From assembly GCA_964017145.1 (NCBI GenBank), contig OZ024845.1, forward strand, positions 3,754,066 through 3,818,065: a stretch of DNA of 64,000 nt. Reading direction: 5' to 3'. Positions 22,710-34,139 of this stretch are shown piece after piece. How positions within the stretch are numbered: position 1 is the first letter of the stretch; every line of letters begins with the position of its first letter. Source of the DNA: Agrocybe praecox. Taxonomy: Eukaryota > Basidiomycota > Agaricomycetes > Agaricales > Agrocybaceae. A program made the translations under genes and the position numbers. Below the pieces are notes generated by a model. It saw only the letters and a list, made by a program, of their open reading frames with translations, did no database searches and was not told where the DNA came from.

Positions 22710-25700
22710 ATGACGGCTTCGGAAACCACCTCGTGCCCAGTCCTAACCGGGCCTGAAAATTTCCAGATCTGGCAAATTCGCATCCAAGGAAAACTTCGCC
22801 GTGAAAAGGTCTACGACGTCATCACAACCCCAAAGCCTTCCTCGACACCACACACTGCAGACTCGGTCAAAGCGTTAGAAGCCAAAGCGCTCTCTACCAG
22901 AGCAACCGCTGATGCTGACCCCAATGACGTTGGATTAGCTCGAGCCGCTGTTGCTGCCGAAAAAGCTGCTGCTGCTGCTGCTGCAAGCCTAGCCGCCTCA
23001 CCTTCAAGTTCGCTTTTCCAAGATTCGTGGGACGTCCGTGATGCCAAAGCACATGGCATTATCACAGACCACATATCCGACCGCTTAGCACTGGAAACGG
23101 CCTCTCAAACATCCGCTGTGGACCTCTATGAAAAACTCGTCGACATTCACCAAAATACCAATACCGGAGTTAGCGCATTTTACACGTTCGTCGGAATGGT
23201 AAATTCTAAATGGGACGGCGATGTAGCATCTGTTCAGGACCACATTGCGTCACTCTCCTCTGCTGACGCCAAGCTCACCGCCATGAAGAAACCTGTCGAC
23301 CCAGAGTTTCTCTCCTTTCTTCTACTTCACTCCCTTCCGGATGACCCAACATGGGAGACATTTAAATCCTCTGTTCTCAATTCCATGCCTAAGGGCTCGA
23401 AACTGTCATTTTCAGAGTTATCCGACCGCATCACATTCCAAACCGCTCGCATTCAAGGATCATCCACCACAGAATCCGCGCTGAACGTGAAGGTTACGAA
23501 AGGGAAATCTCATAGCAAACGACACTGCGACTTGCACCCGGACTCAAACTCTCATGACACTAAGGACTGCATCCTGCGGAAGCGAAAAGAGAGGGAGAAG
23601 GATAAGAAGAAGGACAGGAAAACGGAACAAAAGAAGGATTCAAGCCACAAAGCCAAGCATGCTGCTACTGCCTCTTCAAGCGATAGTTCATCGTCAGACT
23701 CCGAGTATGACGAGCGAGCACAATTTGCTGCCCGAGTATCTAAAAACCCGAAACCGCTGTCCGTAAATAAAGCTTTAATAACACGAATTCAAGCCTACAT
23801 GTCTGAGCATAAGCAGAATGATACCTCAAACGATCTTTTACTCGACTCAGGCGCCTCAACGCATATGACTCCTCATCAAAAGTGGTTCAACCCAAGTACC
23901 TTTCAAGTACTGAACCCACCAAAGGAAGTCAAGTTTGGCGATGAATCAATTGTTCTTGCGACCGGCATAGGCAGCATCACTTTGGCAGATTCCATAGACG
24001 GAAAGTGTATTGAAACCACACTGAGTGACGTACTCTACATCCCGTCTTTCAAGTTAACTCTTGTGTCGGTTCGAAAGCTAGACAAACACGGTTGTTACTC
24101 CATCTTCAAAGGTGGAAAGTGTGCGGTTAAACAACAAAAAGGGAGACAGCGGATACTCAACGGCCGAGACCACCATGGCCTATACAAATTGGACGCAATT
24201 CCGAAGGACCACTCGAACCTTCAGCCCGAGTCCGCCCACACATCAATTGATATCAATGTTTTGCATCGCAGAATGGGACACGTATCCCACGAACGACTGA
24301 AGAACATGGTTTCATCAGGAAAATTACAAAACATTTCAGCAGTAACTGGCTCTCCAAAACTGTGCGAGCCTTGTACACTAGCCAAGATGAAGAAACTTCA
24401 CCTAAAACCTCATGTTGGTCCTCGAGCCACTAAACCTCTCCAAATAATTCACTCTGATGTTGGTGGACCTGTCAAGCCCTCGAGCCGACAAGGCTATCGT
24501 TATTGGATTACCTTCACCGATGACCATAGCCGGCATCCTTGGATCTATTTTATGAAACGCAAGCGTGAAGCATTGGACATCTATAAGCAGTGGAAACTTG
24601 ACGTACAGGCTCAGTTTAAGGAAGAAATTGGGGAAATCATTTTCTCCGAAAATTTCGCCACCTTTTTTCAATCCGATGGCGGCGGCGAGTACCTATCCAA
24701 GGCATTTTTTCAGGAGCTCACCACGACAGGTGTTTCCCACCGAGTTACAGCTCCTGACACTCCAGAGCAAAACGGAATAGCTGAACGAATGAATCAGACA
24801 TTAGTGAACCTCGCTACGGCAATGATCATCGACTCAGGTTTACCCCTCTCCTTCTGGTGCGATGCCATGATGACTGCAGCATTCATAGTTGCCCGTGCAC
24901 CTGCTTCAGGCCTGAGTGGCGATACTCCTCACGAAACACTATTCAAACTCAAGGTTGATGTCTCGTGGCTACGTCCTTTTGGCGCCACTGTGGTTGCGCT
25001 CATACCCAAAGACCAGCGGGCTGGAAAATTTGCGTCGAAGGGAAGAAAATCAATCTTCATAGGCTATACATCTGGCAGGAAAGCTTACCGGCTGTACGAC
25101 CCCTCCACTCGAGAAGTTTTTTACTCTCGCCATGTTCGTTTCGACGAGGAGGGGGATATTCCCATTGATCTATCCACGCTCGACACTCGTCACACACCAT
25201 CCGAATGCAGAGATTTTCTTCGAACAAAAAATCACCCACGGCCCTCTACACCTTCGGACGAAACTGATGATGAGAGGGGGGGACCTAGCACACAAACACC
25301 ATCATCAGTCATGCCAGCTGCAGTGGGAGAGGAAAACCAACCCATACCTGAAGCAGTGGGAGCTCAATCAGCTCCACTACCAAAACGGCCTCGCAAGGTC
25401 TACACCATAAACCCAAATTCTATCGCAGCGTCTCGCCCAAAGAGAACAACCAGTCAAAACCGCCCTAACAATGACTATTACCGTGCGAAAAAGCTTGAGG
25501 AAACCAGACGAATAAGCTCAAAGGCAACACGGCAGGCAAAAGCCAGCAAGATATCAAATACCACAGATATCGAGTCGGACGGCAAGATGTCTGCAGTAGA
25601 TGCAGAAGAAGTGGGAGCACTCCTTGACAACCTGGCAGGTACCGACACTGAGGAAGTTGAACCAAGCAACATGCCCGCAAATGTTGACGACGTAATCAAC

Positions 25701-27401
25701 CCGGATCCAAATGATGTCGAATCTAATTTTGACTTCGCCGGTTTCGCCGGTGCTGCAAACGATGAAAGCCATGGACATAAAATCCCTCAAAGCATTAACG
25801 AAGCAGCCCACAGCCCAGATGCACATCAATGGAAAGCCGCCATAGACGAAGAGTTGCAAAACCTCAAAGACAACCAAGTGTATGACGAAGTTGAAATTCC
25901 AAAACATGCAAAACCAATCACCTCAAAGCCAGTCTTCCGCGTCAAGTTTGACGCAAACGGAAACGTAGAGCGCTTCAAAGTCAGATTCGTTGCTCGTGGA
26001 TTCACCCAGCGACATGGTATCGACTACAAAGAAGTCTTCGCACCAGTTGCGAATCTTGAATCCATTCGCATCATCATTGCCCTTGCGGCAAAGTACAATC
26101 TCGAGCTCGACCAGATGGACGTTGCAACCGCATATCTAAATGGTGAATTGGAAGAAGAACTTTACATGCATCCACCGCAAGGGGTTCCCATTCGCGACGG
26201 ATACTGCTGGAAATTGAAACGCTCGCTTTATGGTTTAAAGCAAGCTGGACGCACTTGGAACCTCACACTTGACAGGAAACTAAAGGAGTTAGGCTTCTTC
26301 AGACTGAACGCAGAGACATGCTTGTATGTCTTCAGGGAAAAGAACAAAATTTGTTTCCTTGTTGTTTACGTCGACGACTTTCTCCTCGCAGCAAATTCAC
26401 GCCCATTCATGGACTCGATCAAGCAAAAACTGTCAGAGACCTTCAAGATGAAAGATCTCGGTCCAGCCACCTATATTCTTGGAATCCAAATCCAACGAAA
26501 CCGACAAGCACGCACCATTTCATTATCCCAAAAACAATACATCCACACTGTTCTCCAGCGTTGCGGGATGGCAGACTCCAAGCCCTACTCAACGCCGATG
26601 GCTCCAAACACCCACCTGTCAATCAACAATCCTGATGGCGACGATACTGTCATCTTTGAAATGACTATCGATGGACAAAAGGTATCGTACGCCAGCATTG
26701 TTGGTTCCCTCATGTATGCCATGATGGGAACTCGACCAGATCTTGCATACACGGTCGGGGTACTTGGAAGGTTCAGCTCGAGCCCAAAGGCGCATCACTG
26801 GATTGCCGCCAAACGCGCCCTACGTTACTTGAATGCCACATCCGACATGGTCCTCGAATTCGATGGGAACGATCTTTCTGCCGACATGGATTTCAAAGGT
26901 GACTTCAACTTCCATGGATTTTCGGATGCGGATTGGGCAGGCGATTTCGACACGTCTCAGTCAACATCTGGCTACGTATTCATCTCCACCCGAGCAGCTA
27001 TTGGATGGGGCAGTAAAAGGCAAACTCTTGTCGCTCTTTCATCAACCGAGTCGGAATATGTTGGCCTTTGCTATGCAGGTCAACATCTTGCCTGGCTTCG
27101 AAGTTTTTTCGAGGATATTGGCTACGGACAGGATAAACCAACAGAACTCTTTTGCGACAATCAAGCTGCAATTACACTTACCAAGGACGCGCAATTCCGC
27201 GCACGAACGAAACACATCCAAAGAAAATTCCATTATCTTCGAGATGACATAGTCGGCAAAGGTCAGGCCACGGTGAGGTTTGTTCCTACTGGGGACAACG
27301 CTGCGGACATTTTTACGAAAGCTCTGGGAACGGAAAAACACTGGAAATTCTGTAGGGCCATGGGACTTCGTGTTTACACGAGTGGGAGTGTTGGAAACTA
27401 G
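22710..27401 (+). CDS. copia Gag-Pol polyprotein
   Basis: 1563 aa in one frame. Order from the N-terminus: Gag (WDVRDAKAHGIITDHISD near 110) ending in a Cys/His motif (HCDLHPDSNSHDTKDC, about 272-287) in place of a canonical CCHC knuckle; a Lys/Glu-rich linker; aspartic protease (LLLDSGASTHMT, about 376); GAG-pre-integrase HHCC zinc site (LHRRMGHVSHERL, CEPCTLAK); integrase with IIHSDVGGP, FFQSDGGGEY and PEQNGIAERMN as D-D-E; a long acidic linker; reverse transcriptase (FKVRFVARGFTQ; LDQMDVATAYLNG; VVYVDDFLL); and RNase H (FSDADWAGD, SSTESEYVGL, RTKHIQRKFH). Integrase before RT is the copia order. The last five codons and the stop lie inside the 3' LTR. No frameshift separates gag from pol. 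Confidence 0.97.
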   Translation: MTASETTSCPVLTGPENFQIWQIRIQGKLRREKVYDVITTPKPSSTPHTADSVKALEAKALSTRATADADPNDVGLARAAVAAEKAAAAAAASLAASPSSSLFQDSWDVRDAKAHGIITDHISDRLALETASQTSAVDLYEKLVDIHQNTNTGVSAFYTFVGMVNSKWDGDVASVQDHIASLSSADAKLTAMKKPVDPEFLSFLLLHSLPDDPTWETFKSSVLNSMPKGSKLSFSELSDRITFQTARIQGSSTTESALNVKVTKGKSHSKRHCDLHPDSNSHDTKDCILRKRKEREKDKKKDRKTEQKKDSSHKAKHAATASSSDSSSSDSEYDERAQFAARVSKNPKPLSVNKALITRIQAYMSEHKQNDTSNDLLLDSGASTHMTPHQKWFNPSTFQVLNPPKEVKFGDESIVLATGIGSITLADSIDGKCIETTLSDVLYIPSFKLTLVSVRKLDKHGCYSIFKGGKCAVKQQKGRQRILNGRDHHGLYKLDAIPKDHSNLQPESAHTSIDINVLHRRMGHVSHERLKNMVSSGKLQNISAVTGSPKLCEPCTLAKMKKLHLKPHVGPRATKPLQIIHSDVGGPVKPSSRQGYRYWITFTDDHSRHPWIYFMKRKREALDIYKQWKLDVQAQFKEEIGEIIFSENFATFFQSDGGGEYLSKAFFQELTTTGVSHRVTAPDTPEQNGIAERMNQTLVNLATAMIIDSGLPLSFWCDAMMTAAFIVARAPASGLSGDTPHETLFKLKVDVSWLRPFGATVVALIPKDQRAGKFASKGRKSIFIGYTSGRKAYRLYDPSTREVFYSRHVRFDEEGDIPIDLSTLDTRHTPSECRDFLRTKNHPRPSTPSDETDDERGGPSTQTPSSVMPAAVGEENQPIPEAVGAQSAPLPKRPRKVYTINPNSIAASRPKRTTSQNRPNNDYYRAKKLEETRRISSKATRQAKASKISNTTDIESDGKMSAVDAEEVGALLDNLAGTDTEEVEPSNMPANVDDVINPDPNDVESNFDFAGFAGAANDESHGHKIPQSINEAAHSPDAHQWKAAIDEELQNLKDNQVYDEVEIPKHAKPITSKPVFRVKFDANGNVERFKVRFVARGFTQRHGIDYKEVFAPVANLESIRIIIALAAKYNLELDQMDVATAYLNGELEEELYMHPPQGVPIRDGYCWKLKRSLYGLKQAGRTWNLTLDRKLKELGFFRLNAETCLYVFREKNKICFLVVYVDDFLLAANSRPFMDSIKQKLSETFKMKDLGPATYILGIQIQRNRQARTISLSQKQYIHTVLQRCGMADSKPYSTPMAPNTHLSINNPDGDDTVIFEMTIDGQKVSYASIVGSLMYAMMGTRPDLAYTVGVLGRFSSSPKAHHWIAAKRALRYLNATSDMVLEFDGNDLSADMDFKGDFNFHGFSDADWAGDFDTSQSTSGYVFISTRAAIGWGSKRQTLVALSSTESEYVGLCYAGQHLAWLRSFFEDIGYGQDKPTELFCDNQAAITLTKDAQFRARTKHIQRKFHYLRDDIVGKGQATVRFVPTGDNAADIFTKALGTEKHWKFCRAMGLRVYTSGSVGN

Positions 27402-27676
27402 GTAGTATATGACATGACGCACCTTACGCGCGCCATTTACATCACGGTCACGACGTGTGACACACTCGCCCATATTCGCATTTTTCTCGTTCCTCATACC
27501 TCAGTTCGTTACACGCACGTACTGAGGTATGAGACCCACAATATTCTATTTATTTCCTATTACTTATTTACATTATCTAGACAGAGCTCCGTGCTCTTAT
27601 ATTAGGTACATTTAATATCAGTTCGTTACACGCACGTACTGAGACAGAGCTCCGTGCTCTTATATTAGTTTCAACA
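27389..27676 (+). repeat. copia 3' LTR
   Basis: No difference from the 5' LTR was seen over 288 bp. The purine run GAGTGGGAG at 27380-27388 just before it is the likely polypurine tract. The polyprotein stop TAG (27399-27401) lies within it. Confidence 0.95.
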
Positions 27677-27681
27677 GGTTG

Positions 27682-30600
27682 ATTATACGAACAAATTAGC
27701 ATGGAGGACGTTACAGGTAGGGCACACAGACGCACCCAGTGTATTTACGCTTTGCCGAGTAACGACGTTCTATTCTCAAGCTATATTTGTCGGATTGCTC
27801 AGCTGGTCTCTGCAGCGTTGATCTTCCGAATATTTCTCTTGACTCAGTGACCCCCCTCGACTGACCTCAATCAATTGTTTCTGCCGTTCGTTCCTTCTCT
27901 GGTACCCTCACTTTATCAAACCCACCTCCTCATCCCTCTCTTGTTCACGTTCTATCTCCGTCTCTCTCCGTCTCTCGGTACCCCCTCTGCCTCTTTTTCC
28001 TTCCTCAGCCTCCGCTCTTTCCCTCTTCAATCCCACCATTCTCCCCATCGTATTTCCTATTCTCCTGGCGCACATCCATGTTCCGTCTTTGCTTTCCTAA
28101 GCATTTGTCGTTCGTGTATGTCGGTCGCCAGCATTATTTCTCTTTGCTCTTGCATTCATGGTACTAATCTCATCAATAATCAATAATCGATAAACAGTCA
28201 ACGAATGCAGACGGGATCTGAGATGGAGAAAAATGAAATCGGAAAACATGAGCGATATTAGAGAAGATACGACACCTGATTTGAATGATAAACGAAGACG
28301 GGTTTTAGAGCCAAGAAGGCAAGTTATTGCCACTGTCGTCTTACGATGCTGGTTGATTCTTTCATTCGATCCATCCCGCAATGTTCTTCGTTGCGCGTCC
28401 GAGTTCTGCCTCGCTCAGGTTCTTTGTCGTTTTGGCGGTGGTGGTTAGTTTTTAATCCTAGTATCATAATCCAATCATACATATAGTGAACACGCCGTTT
28501 CCGTTTCGGTGTCTGCGTTGTCGAAGAATCACGAAGGACCGTAACGGGAGAGGAGGTTTAAGAAAGCAAAAAGAGAGGGGAGGAGGGAAGAATAAAGGGG
28601 AAAGAAGAGAGAGAGAAAATGTGAGGGAGGACTGGATGATAGAAGATGCTAGGGGATACATCATGATGACAATGGAAAGGGATGGCAAGGGACGAGGGCG
28701 TTCAAAAAATAAAGGCCGAGAGGGAAAAAGAAGAGGCCAAGAGAACGAACATGCAAAGTGACGCGATCGAGAGGAAGTTAACCAGCGATGGTCTGATAAA
28801 ACGATGGTATCGCGTGAGTCAAAGCCACCGCGCCTATATCTCCTTTCTCTATTCGTATAGGTTATTAGATTGTCAATGATACGAGAGTGGCGGAGAGTGT
28901 ACGAGAGAAGGGAACTCACGATGGAGCTCGAAGTGAGCAATAGGAGAGAAAGAAGGGAATAATAAATTGCGGAGAATATCAATAAGCAAGGACGAACTTA
29001 CAGGGAGAGTCAAGGGAGAGTGGTGGTGGTGGTGGTGGTGACTAACAGCAGAATCAGAGCGAACGATGGGCAAGAAGACGCACCGAGTACACAAAATCAC
29101 AGACACACCACGCCGTAAGTCGCTCTTTCCATACCATTCCACTCTGTTTCGGCTATTTGTTTCATGTGGCTATCCGATTTCTTTCGACACCCCTTCTTCA
29201 TTCAGCCTGCGGAACAACTCGACTCGTATCCCTCAGTACTTCAGATGAAGAGGTGGTAACGAAAATTCAAGAGACGGAAGGCGAGATTGGAGGTGCATGA
29301 CTGCGCGCGCATTTGCGACTGACACCGTATTTCGAGTTTGTATTTTACTGTAGGCGGGTGCCGGTGAGCGACCAACAGGGTGTGAAGGGAGTGAATGGTC
29401 GATGGAGAAAAACACTATTAAGAAGTGTGCCCATGAGACAGAGGGTTTGAGCGACAGAGAAAGCGGAAGAGAGGGAGAAATAGGAGAGGGAGAGGCAAGG
29501 ACATGAGAAACGTACTGGAAAAGGTACTATAGACACACCTAGTACGTACATCCCTTGTTGTACACGATGATCGATCCATTCCGCTGTTTACATATCATGT
29601 CCATCCTCCAATGATCTCTTTCGTTTATCAAATGTATCCTCTGTTCAGAAACTCTCCCATTACATTACGATTCAACGACAAGTGCTCCGAAGGACGAAAC
29701 TTGAAGAAAAGTGTTGGAAAACATTCGTGGGAGAGTTGTGGGAGAACGGGAAGGCATTCGACCGAGATCCGGCCCGTCCGAGGGCCAGCGTTGAAACGTT
29801 GACGACGAAGCTGAAGTGGGACAAATAAGTTTGAACGGGGAACCTTGGTATTGCTAACATTTGATATATCGCTCTTTTCAAGTTGTCCTGAAATCATGGA
29901 GTATACAAGTATGTACGAAATATTTTTTATTTTGCTTAACGTGCAGATTTCTCTCAAAACCTATTATCCTGCTGTTGGTGTGTCGGGCCGATTTTTCCCG
30001 GGACGCATAACTCAGTGACTGGCCCGTCGGCGTGATTCTATCGCTTTCCACATTCCTTCCATGAACCATTGAGCGTGCGCCTCGACGTCCGCCACTAATT
30101 GGCTTTGTTTGAACGACGAGATGGATAGCAAAGGCAACAAAAATACGCAGAAGATGTCATCGATCAGCTTTTCCACTGGCAGATTAGCGGTTATTTGCTG
30201 CATACGGATCTGAGGCCTGAGGGGTGTTTAACAGATCTCGACGTACGTAATTTCTCTATTCCTTTATTTCATTTCTCCTCCTTTTATTGGATGGTTACCT
30301 TCCTTCCGACTATCTTTTGAATGACACCGGTGGCAGCTCATCCTACCCTTCCATTTCTCACCTACGCCTATCCACTTTCACCCTAACCATAGTTGTCTCG
30401 ACTCTCGACTCGAAACAAAGACACTTTCCGAGTAATAACTTTAACTCGTACCTCTCCGATCTTCGACATCCCCTACCCGTTAGACTTCAACAACGTGCGC
30501 GACAGGGCATCAATCCAGCAATTCGCTCTCCAGCGCCGTGACATGGCTGGTCGAATACCAAGTGCTGACTACTCAACAAGTTTCACCACGTTCGAACTGG

Positions 30601-32860
30601 AAGAAAGTAGACAAGACTGGTGCATCATATGTCTGCTCCGTTCACGTCTCTCATTCGAACACATTATATACACCGTCCAATTGGGACGTACGCTGTTGCG
30701 AGTAAGCTAGCTGGTTATGTACATACTACGCCAAAAACCTGATGTCCTCAATGACTGAACAGACCTCCATCCTCCACTGGATATTGTCCTTCTCATCCTG
30801 CTCTGCCATCCATGTTACCTACCGACTATGACGAACAGGGGTGGGCACAGTGTACCCCGGTCTGGATAGGACGGATCCGCAAGAACAGGTCCTTCGGGTA
30901 GCTACAAGGATGGCCCAGTGCAGGACTCGTGTATTGTATGCGCCCATCCTCACCACCAACCTCAGGAGTCTGTATCCTCGTTGGTCGGGTACAATTCGAA
31001 GGGCAGCGCGGCGAGGCGGGGCAGCAAACGATTTTTTGAAGGGGAATAACGGGTGTGTGCTTTCGGTGCCTATGGACTAAGAAAGAATTTTGAGGAGAGG
31101 ACGATGCGGTACGTATTCTTTTCTATATCTTTTCTTTCGCATATGTAGTTCTTTCGAATTAGAGGATATAATTTTTGTTCTTCCTGGATACCTCTCTTGT
31201 GGATTTTTTCTCTCACACCTACTTACACTTTTCTCGCTCACTCTCTCACACTCTATCCTTTCTCTCTATTTCTTTACAACGTCGAACTAACTGATTCATC
31301 ATCTTTTCTTCGATATATTCGGAACATTCTTCAGCGCGTGGTCAGCAGCCTTCAAACTACGAGCCAACCATCGTCGGCAGGTAGTATGAGGACGATCGTA
31401 TCTTCCTAGTCTGGGACGGGCACAAATAATGAGGCGCGGCGGGTCTCCTTTGATCGATAGTCCAGCGATAACACGCATATTATATCCGAATCAACGTCGG
31501 CTGCTACGATGGCACAGCCACAGCCACCCACAGTAGAAACTCAAATGGCGAAGGAGAACCTCGAACCTAAGCCGGTATTCTGCGTGGCCTATGAGCTGCA
31601 TGTGAGGACATAGTTTCCGCTGCTGCTGGCGATGGCACGAAGGCTGGGCTCTGAAACGTCAATTATATGCCGGCGTTCGAATTCATAGTCTTGTGTAATT
31701 CGAGAAGACGTCGTTGTGGTATGTCCCTTTATTTCTTTGATTTTGCGGAGCTCTTCCCATACCTAGACCTGCGTTCCTTGGTCGTCATGGATGTAATAGA
31801 CTTCCTTCTATGTCAATTTTTTTCAACATTATTGCTTCTTATCACACATCAAGCTGACGGTTTTCTGTTGTCTTTCTGTCAAGGTCTCAACGGTCTCACC
31901 GATTCTCCGTGGATACTCGTTCAGTCGGCTCTCGAGTCTCCACATATCTGACCCTTTAATTCTTATTAATTAGGTCAATATCCTGTTCCAAATTCTTTTA
32001 TCATTTCAGATTCTGCATATTCCCATATTCCAGTGTCCAGGAACCGCCCGTAGGGCAATTTAACGGGAATGGTATTTGTTCATATCAATTCTTAACGGCG
32101 TCCCAATTAATATTCAAACCCAGTTTAAACCCAAACATTATTTTTGGAACACCTTCGCCTGTCAAGTGAGTCACCATATTGCACGTTGTTATAGGCTCTT
32201 TCTCCTCGTCTTAATATTTTACCAAGTTGTCGTAAAGGGTGAGTACTTGAGTCTGTTAACACAGCTACATCATTTTGAGAGGCTTAATTTCACACAGGAG
32301 ACATCTAACGGATAGCTGTACGCGATTCTCAACCCTTTTCAAGGGTGCTTGGATGGCAACTTCTACGTCGACCTCGATCCTTCCTCCACTATTGCCTATT
32401 TCTTCAAAGCTTCATCTGTGTGTCGAGGACCCAATAATCGAGTTCCACGCCATGTATCGTTGGTTTTGGCTCCAGTGGATGGCGTGCTGTGCTGGGTATC
32501 CCGTAGTATGGGTCTCGTGTCAGATGGTTGGGCATCAAAGTCCTCGAGCTCGTCGTTGTGGAGGGCTCAGAATCATGCTTGTAATTGATGATATGCGGAA
32601 AATACGTACGTCTTTGCATCTCTGGCTACAGTCTAATGTTTACTCTTCTCTCTCAAGTAACATCCAACAGGAGGTTAATCCAAAGAGTGGGAAAACAAAC
32701 GCGGCCATTGGATCTGGGACTTTGGCAACGTCGGCGCCTACTCTTTTATGTGCCATTCATATCCTTACTGAGAACTGAGGCCGAGGGTCTGTCCAACCTT
32801 GCAGGTGCTGCACTCATCTTCACTGGCGTGGTCTTGCAACCTGCCACCTGCGTCCGCTCT
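27682..32860. other. Gene-poor stretch
   Basis: No gene can be supported. Short frames with protein-like wording exist, for example FDIPYPLDFNNVRDRASIQQ then FALQRRDMAG near 30460-30545 on the plus strand, but no splice model or family was found. 28500-29050 is purine-rich, with a (GGT)n run near 29020-29039. Confidence 0.4.
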
Positions 32861-33545
32861 ATGTCGACTCCCTCTCCCACCTTCCAGAAGAACGACGCCG
32901 ATGCCGCTGCCCCGCCAGTTTCAGGCTCTGCATCGTTGTCGGCAGCGTCACAGTCAAACATGAATCTACTGGAAAGACCCACGGATTCAGAGACGAACAC
33001 GTCGTTGATGTCGGCTCTGTCTCAGGTGAACGCATCGTCTGTGATGCTCGCCGCCAAGGTCTTCGGTATACCCACTGCACTCGTCACTGTAGGGGGTTGC
33101 GGGATGCTCTGGACAGTGAAGACGACATTGGGAATAGATGATGTGCGTTGTTTTGGTTTATTAACCAACCCTTCTTACCAATTGAACCTTTTAGGCGCGT
33201 CATTTTGGCGTAAAAATGCATGCGCTGCTGTGGACGTTAGCACCTAGCCTCACATCGCGACTTCCCCGACCGCCAAAGACAGAAGCAGAGCTCCAGGCCG
33301 TGCATGAAGTGGCACCGCTCGGGGTGAACCAGGAATGGAATTGGGTGGATGCTGAGAAACGGCTGAAGAGAGCGTATGAAGAGGGTGGTTTCCCGTTGTG
33401 GTCGAAGAGGCGGAGGCTGAAGCTAGGCTCAAACGTGCGAAGAGGAAGCAGAAGGCGCGAGAAAGGGAAAACGAAGGAAAGGCCGGTGCTATATAGCTAT
33501 GGATGTCCTTGCTCTCCTTCTCGGCATGTTGTCGTTGGGTCTTGA
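32861..33545 (+). CDS. TMEM242-like small membrane protein, probable frameshift in the tail
   Basis: Exon 1 (32861-33142, 94 codons, start MSTPSPTFQ) and exon 2 (from 33195) join in phase across a 52-nt intron. The protein has one hydrophobic segment (VFGIPTALVTVGGCGMLWTV) followed by TLGIDD-ARHFGVKMHALLWT and a charged tail (EWNWVDAEKRLKRAYEEGGF). This layout recalls TMEM242-type small membrane proteins, which in animals act in mitochondrial complex I and ATP synthase assembly; the family call is tentative. After GGFPLWS the open frame turns Arg/Ser-rich to a stop at 33545. The neighbouring frame instead gives VEEAEAEARLKRAKRKQKAR with a stop at 33494-33496, the expected coiled tail, so a small indel near 33400 probably shifted the C-terminus. 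Two degenerate relatives lie at 39.2-41.1 kb. Confidence 0.5.
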
Positions 33546-33775
33546 AAATATTCGTGAATGCCTGATAGTGCACCGTAGCAACGATACCAGCTAAATTTGA
33601 AATGTTTAAACCTATCTTTCTTAATCAATAGAACACCGACCAACGATCTGGTAGCAGATTTCCTAGGTATGAACTCAAACTGTTTGTACTATGCTTGAAG
33701 TTGAACTTGCGTTGAAAGCTCATGCGATTTCTAACTCATGAAGTGGTGCTCACTTCTCAACTCTCCTCAGTAACA

Positions 33776-34139
33776 ATGCTCACCCTTACCTCACGCTTTT
33801 TCGCGGCTGCTGCCATCCTCCTCATCGCTGGAACGGCTTATGCCAATGCGATCAGCAACATTGCAAGACACCAGAGGGGCTGTAAGTTTTCTCCTTGAAT
33901 ATCTTTGAAGATAAATCTGATTCATTCCATATTGTAGGATGCCTCTAACAACATACAGCTGTGCGCTGGCCCTCCTGAAGTTGGATGTGTCAACATTCCA
34001 ATCATCGATGGCGGCTTTCACCTTTAGCGTCGCTGGCTGCCTCGCATCCCAAGGGCGCGCTGGGACCGTCACGCTCTCTGGAGGAACTTGGAACATGTTC
34101 GATGCACCCTCCGTTGACCAGAACGACGTCAAGATCTGA
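33776..34139 (+). pseudogene. Small secreted protein gene, frameshifted
   Basis: Exon 1 (33776-33881) encodes a signal peptide (FFAAAAILLIAGTAYA). A 56-nt intron (33882-33937) follows. Exon 2 first reads DASNNIQLCAGPPEVGCVNI then PIIDGG in one frame, with a stop soon after. The conserved-looking end TVTLSGGTWNMFDAPSVDQN lies in another frame. A start of the type LC.G....CVNIP and an end of the type L.GGTWNMF fit a beta/gamma-crystallin-like family of small secreted fungal proteins. Exon 1 ends in phase 1, which makes TGA at the junction, so splicing also fails. I read this as a dead gene. Confidence 0.45.

Larger units (their letters stand above)
22263..27676 (+). mobile_element. Ty1/copia LTR retrotransposon, complete
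   Basis: A 5414-bp element with LTRs of 288 bp at each end, both TGTTGGAAAC...GTTTCAACA, and a 5-bp target duplication GGTTG (22258-22262 and 27677-27681). The two LTRs read the same throughout by eye. The single long gag-pol frame is uninterrupted. All signs point to a very recent insertion that may still be competent. Confidence 0.97.

Noticed and set aside
28097..28381. Minus-strand frame containing LLIIDEISTM, like a Pif1/Helitron helicase motif II
   Set aside because: The match falls in low-complexity TTGATTATTGATTATTGAT sequence, with no P-loop or other helicase motif nearby.
28464..28982. 172-aa minus-strand frame rich in Leu, Ser and Pro
   Set aside because: It is the complement of a purine-rich (GA)n-like stretch, so the openness reflects composition.
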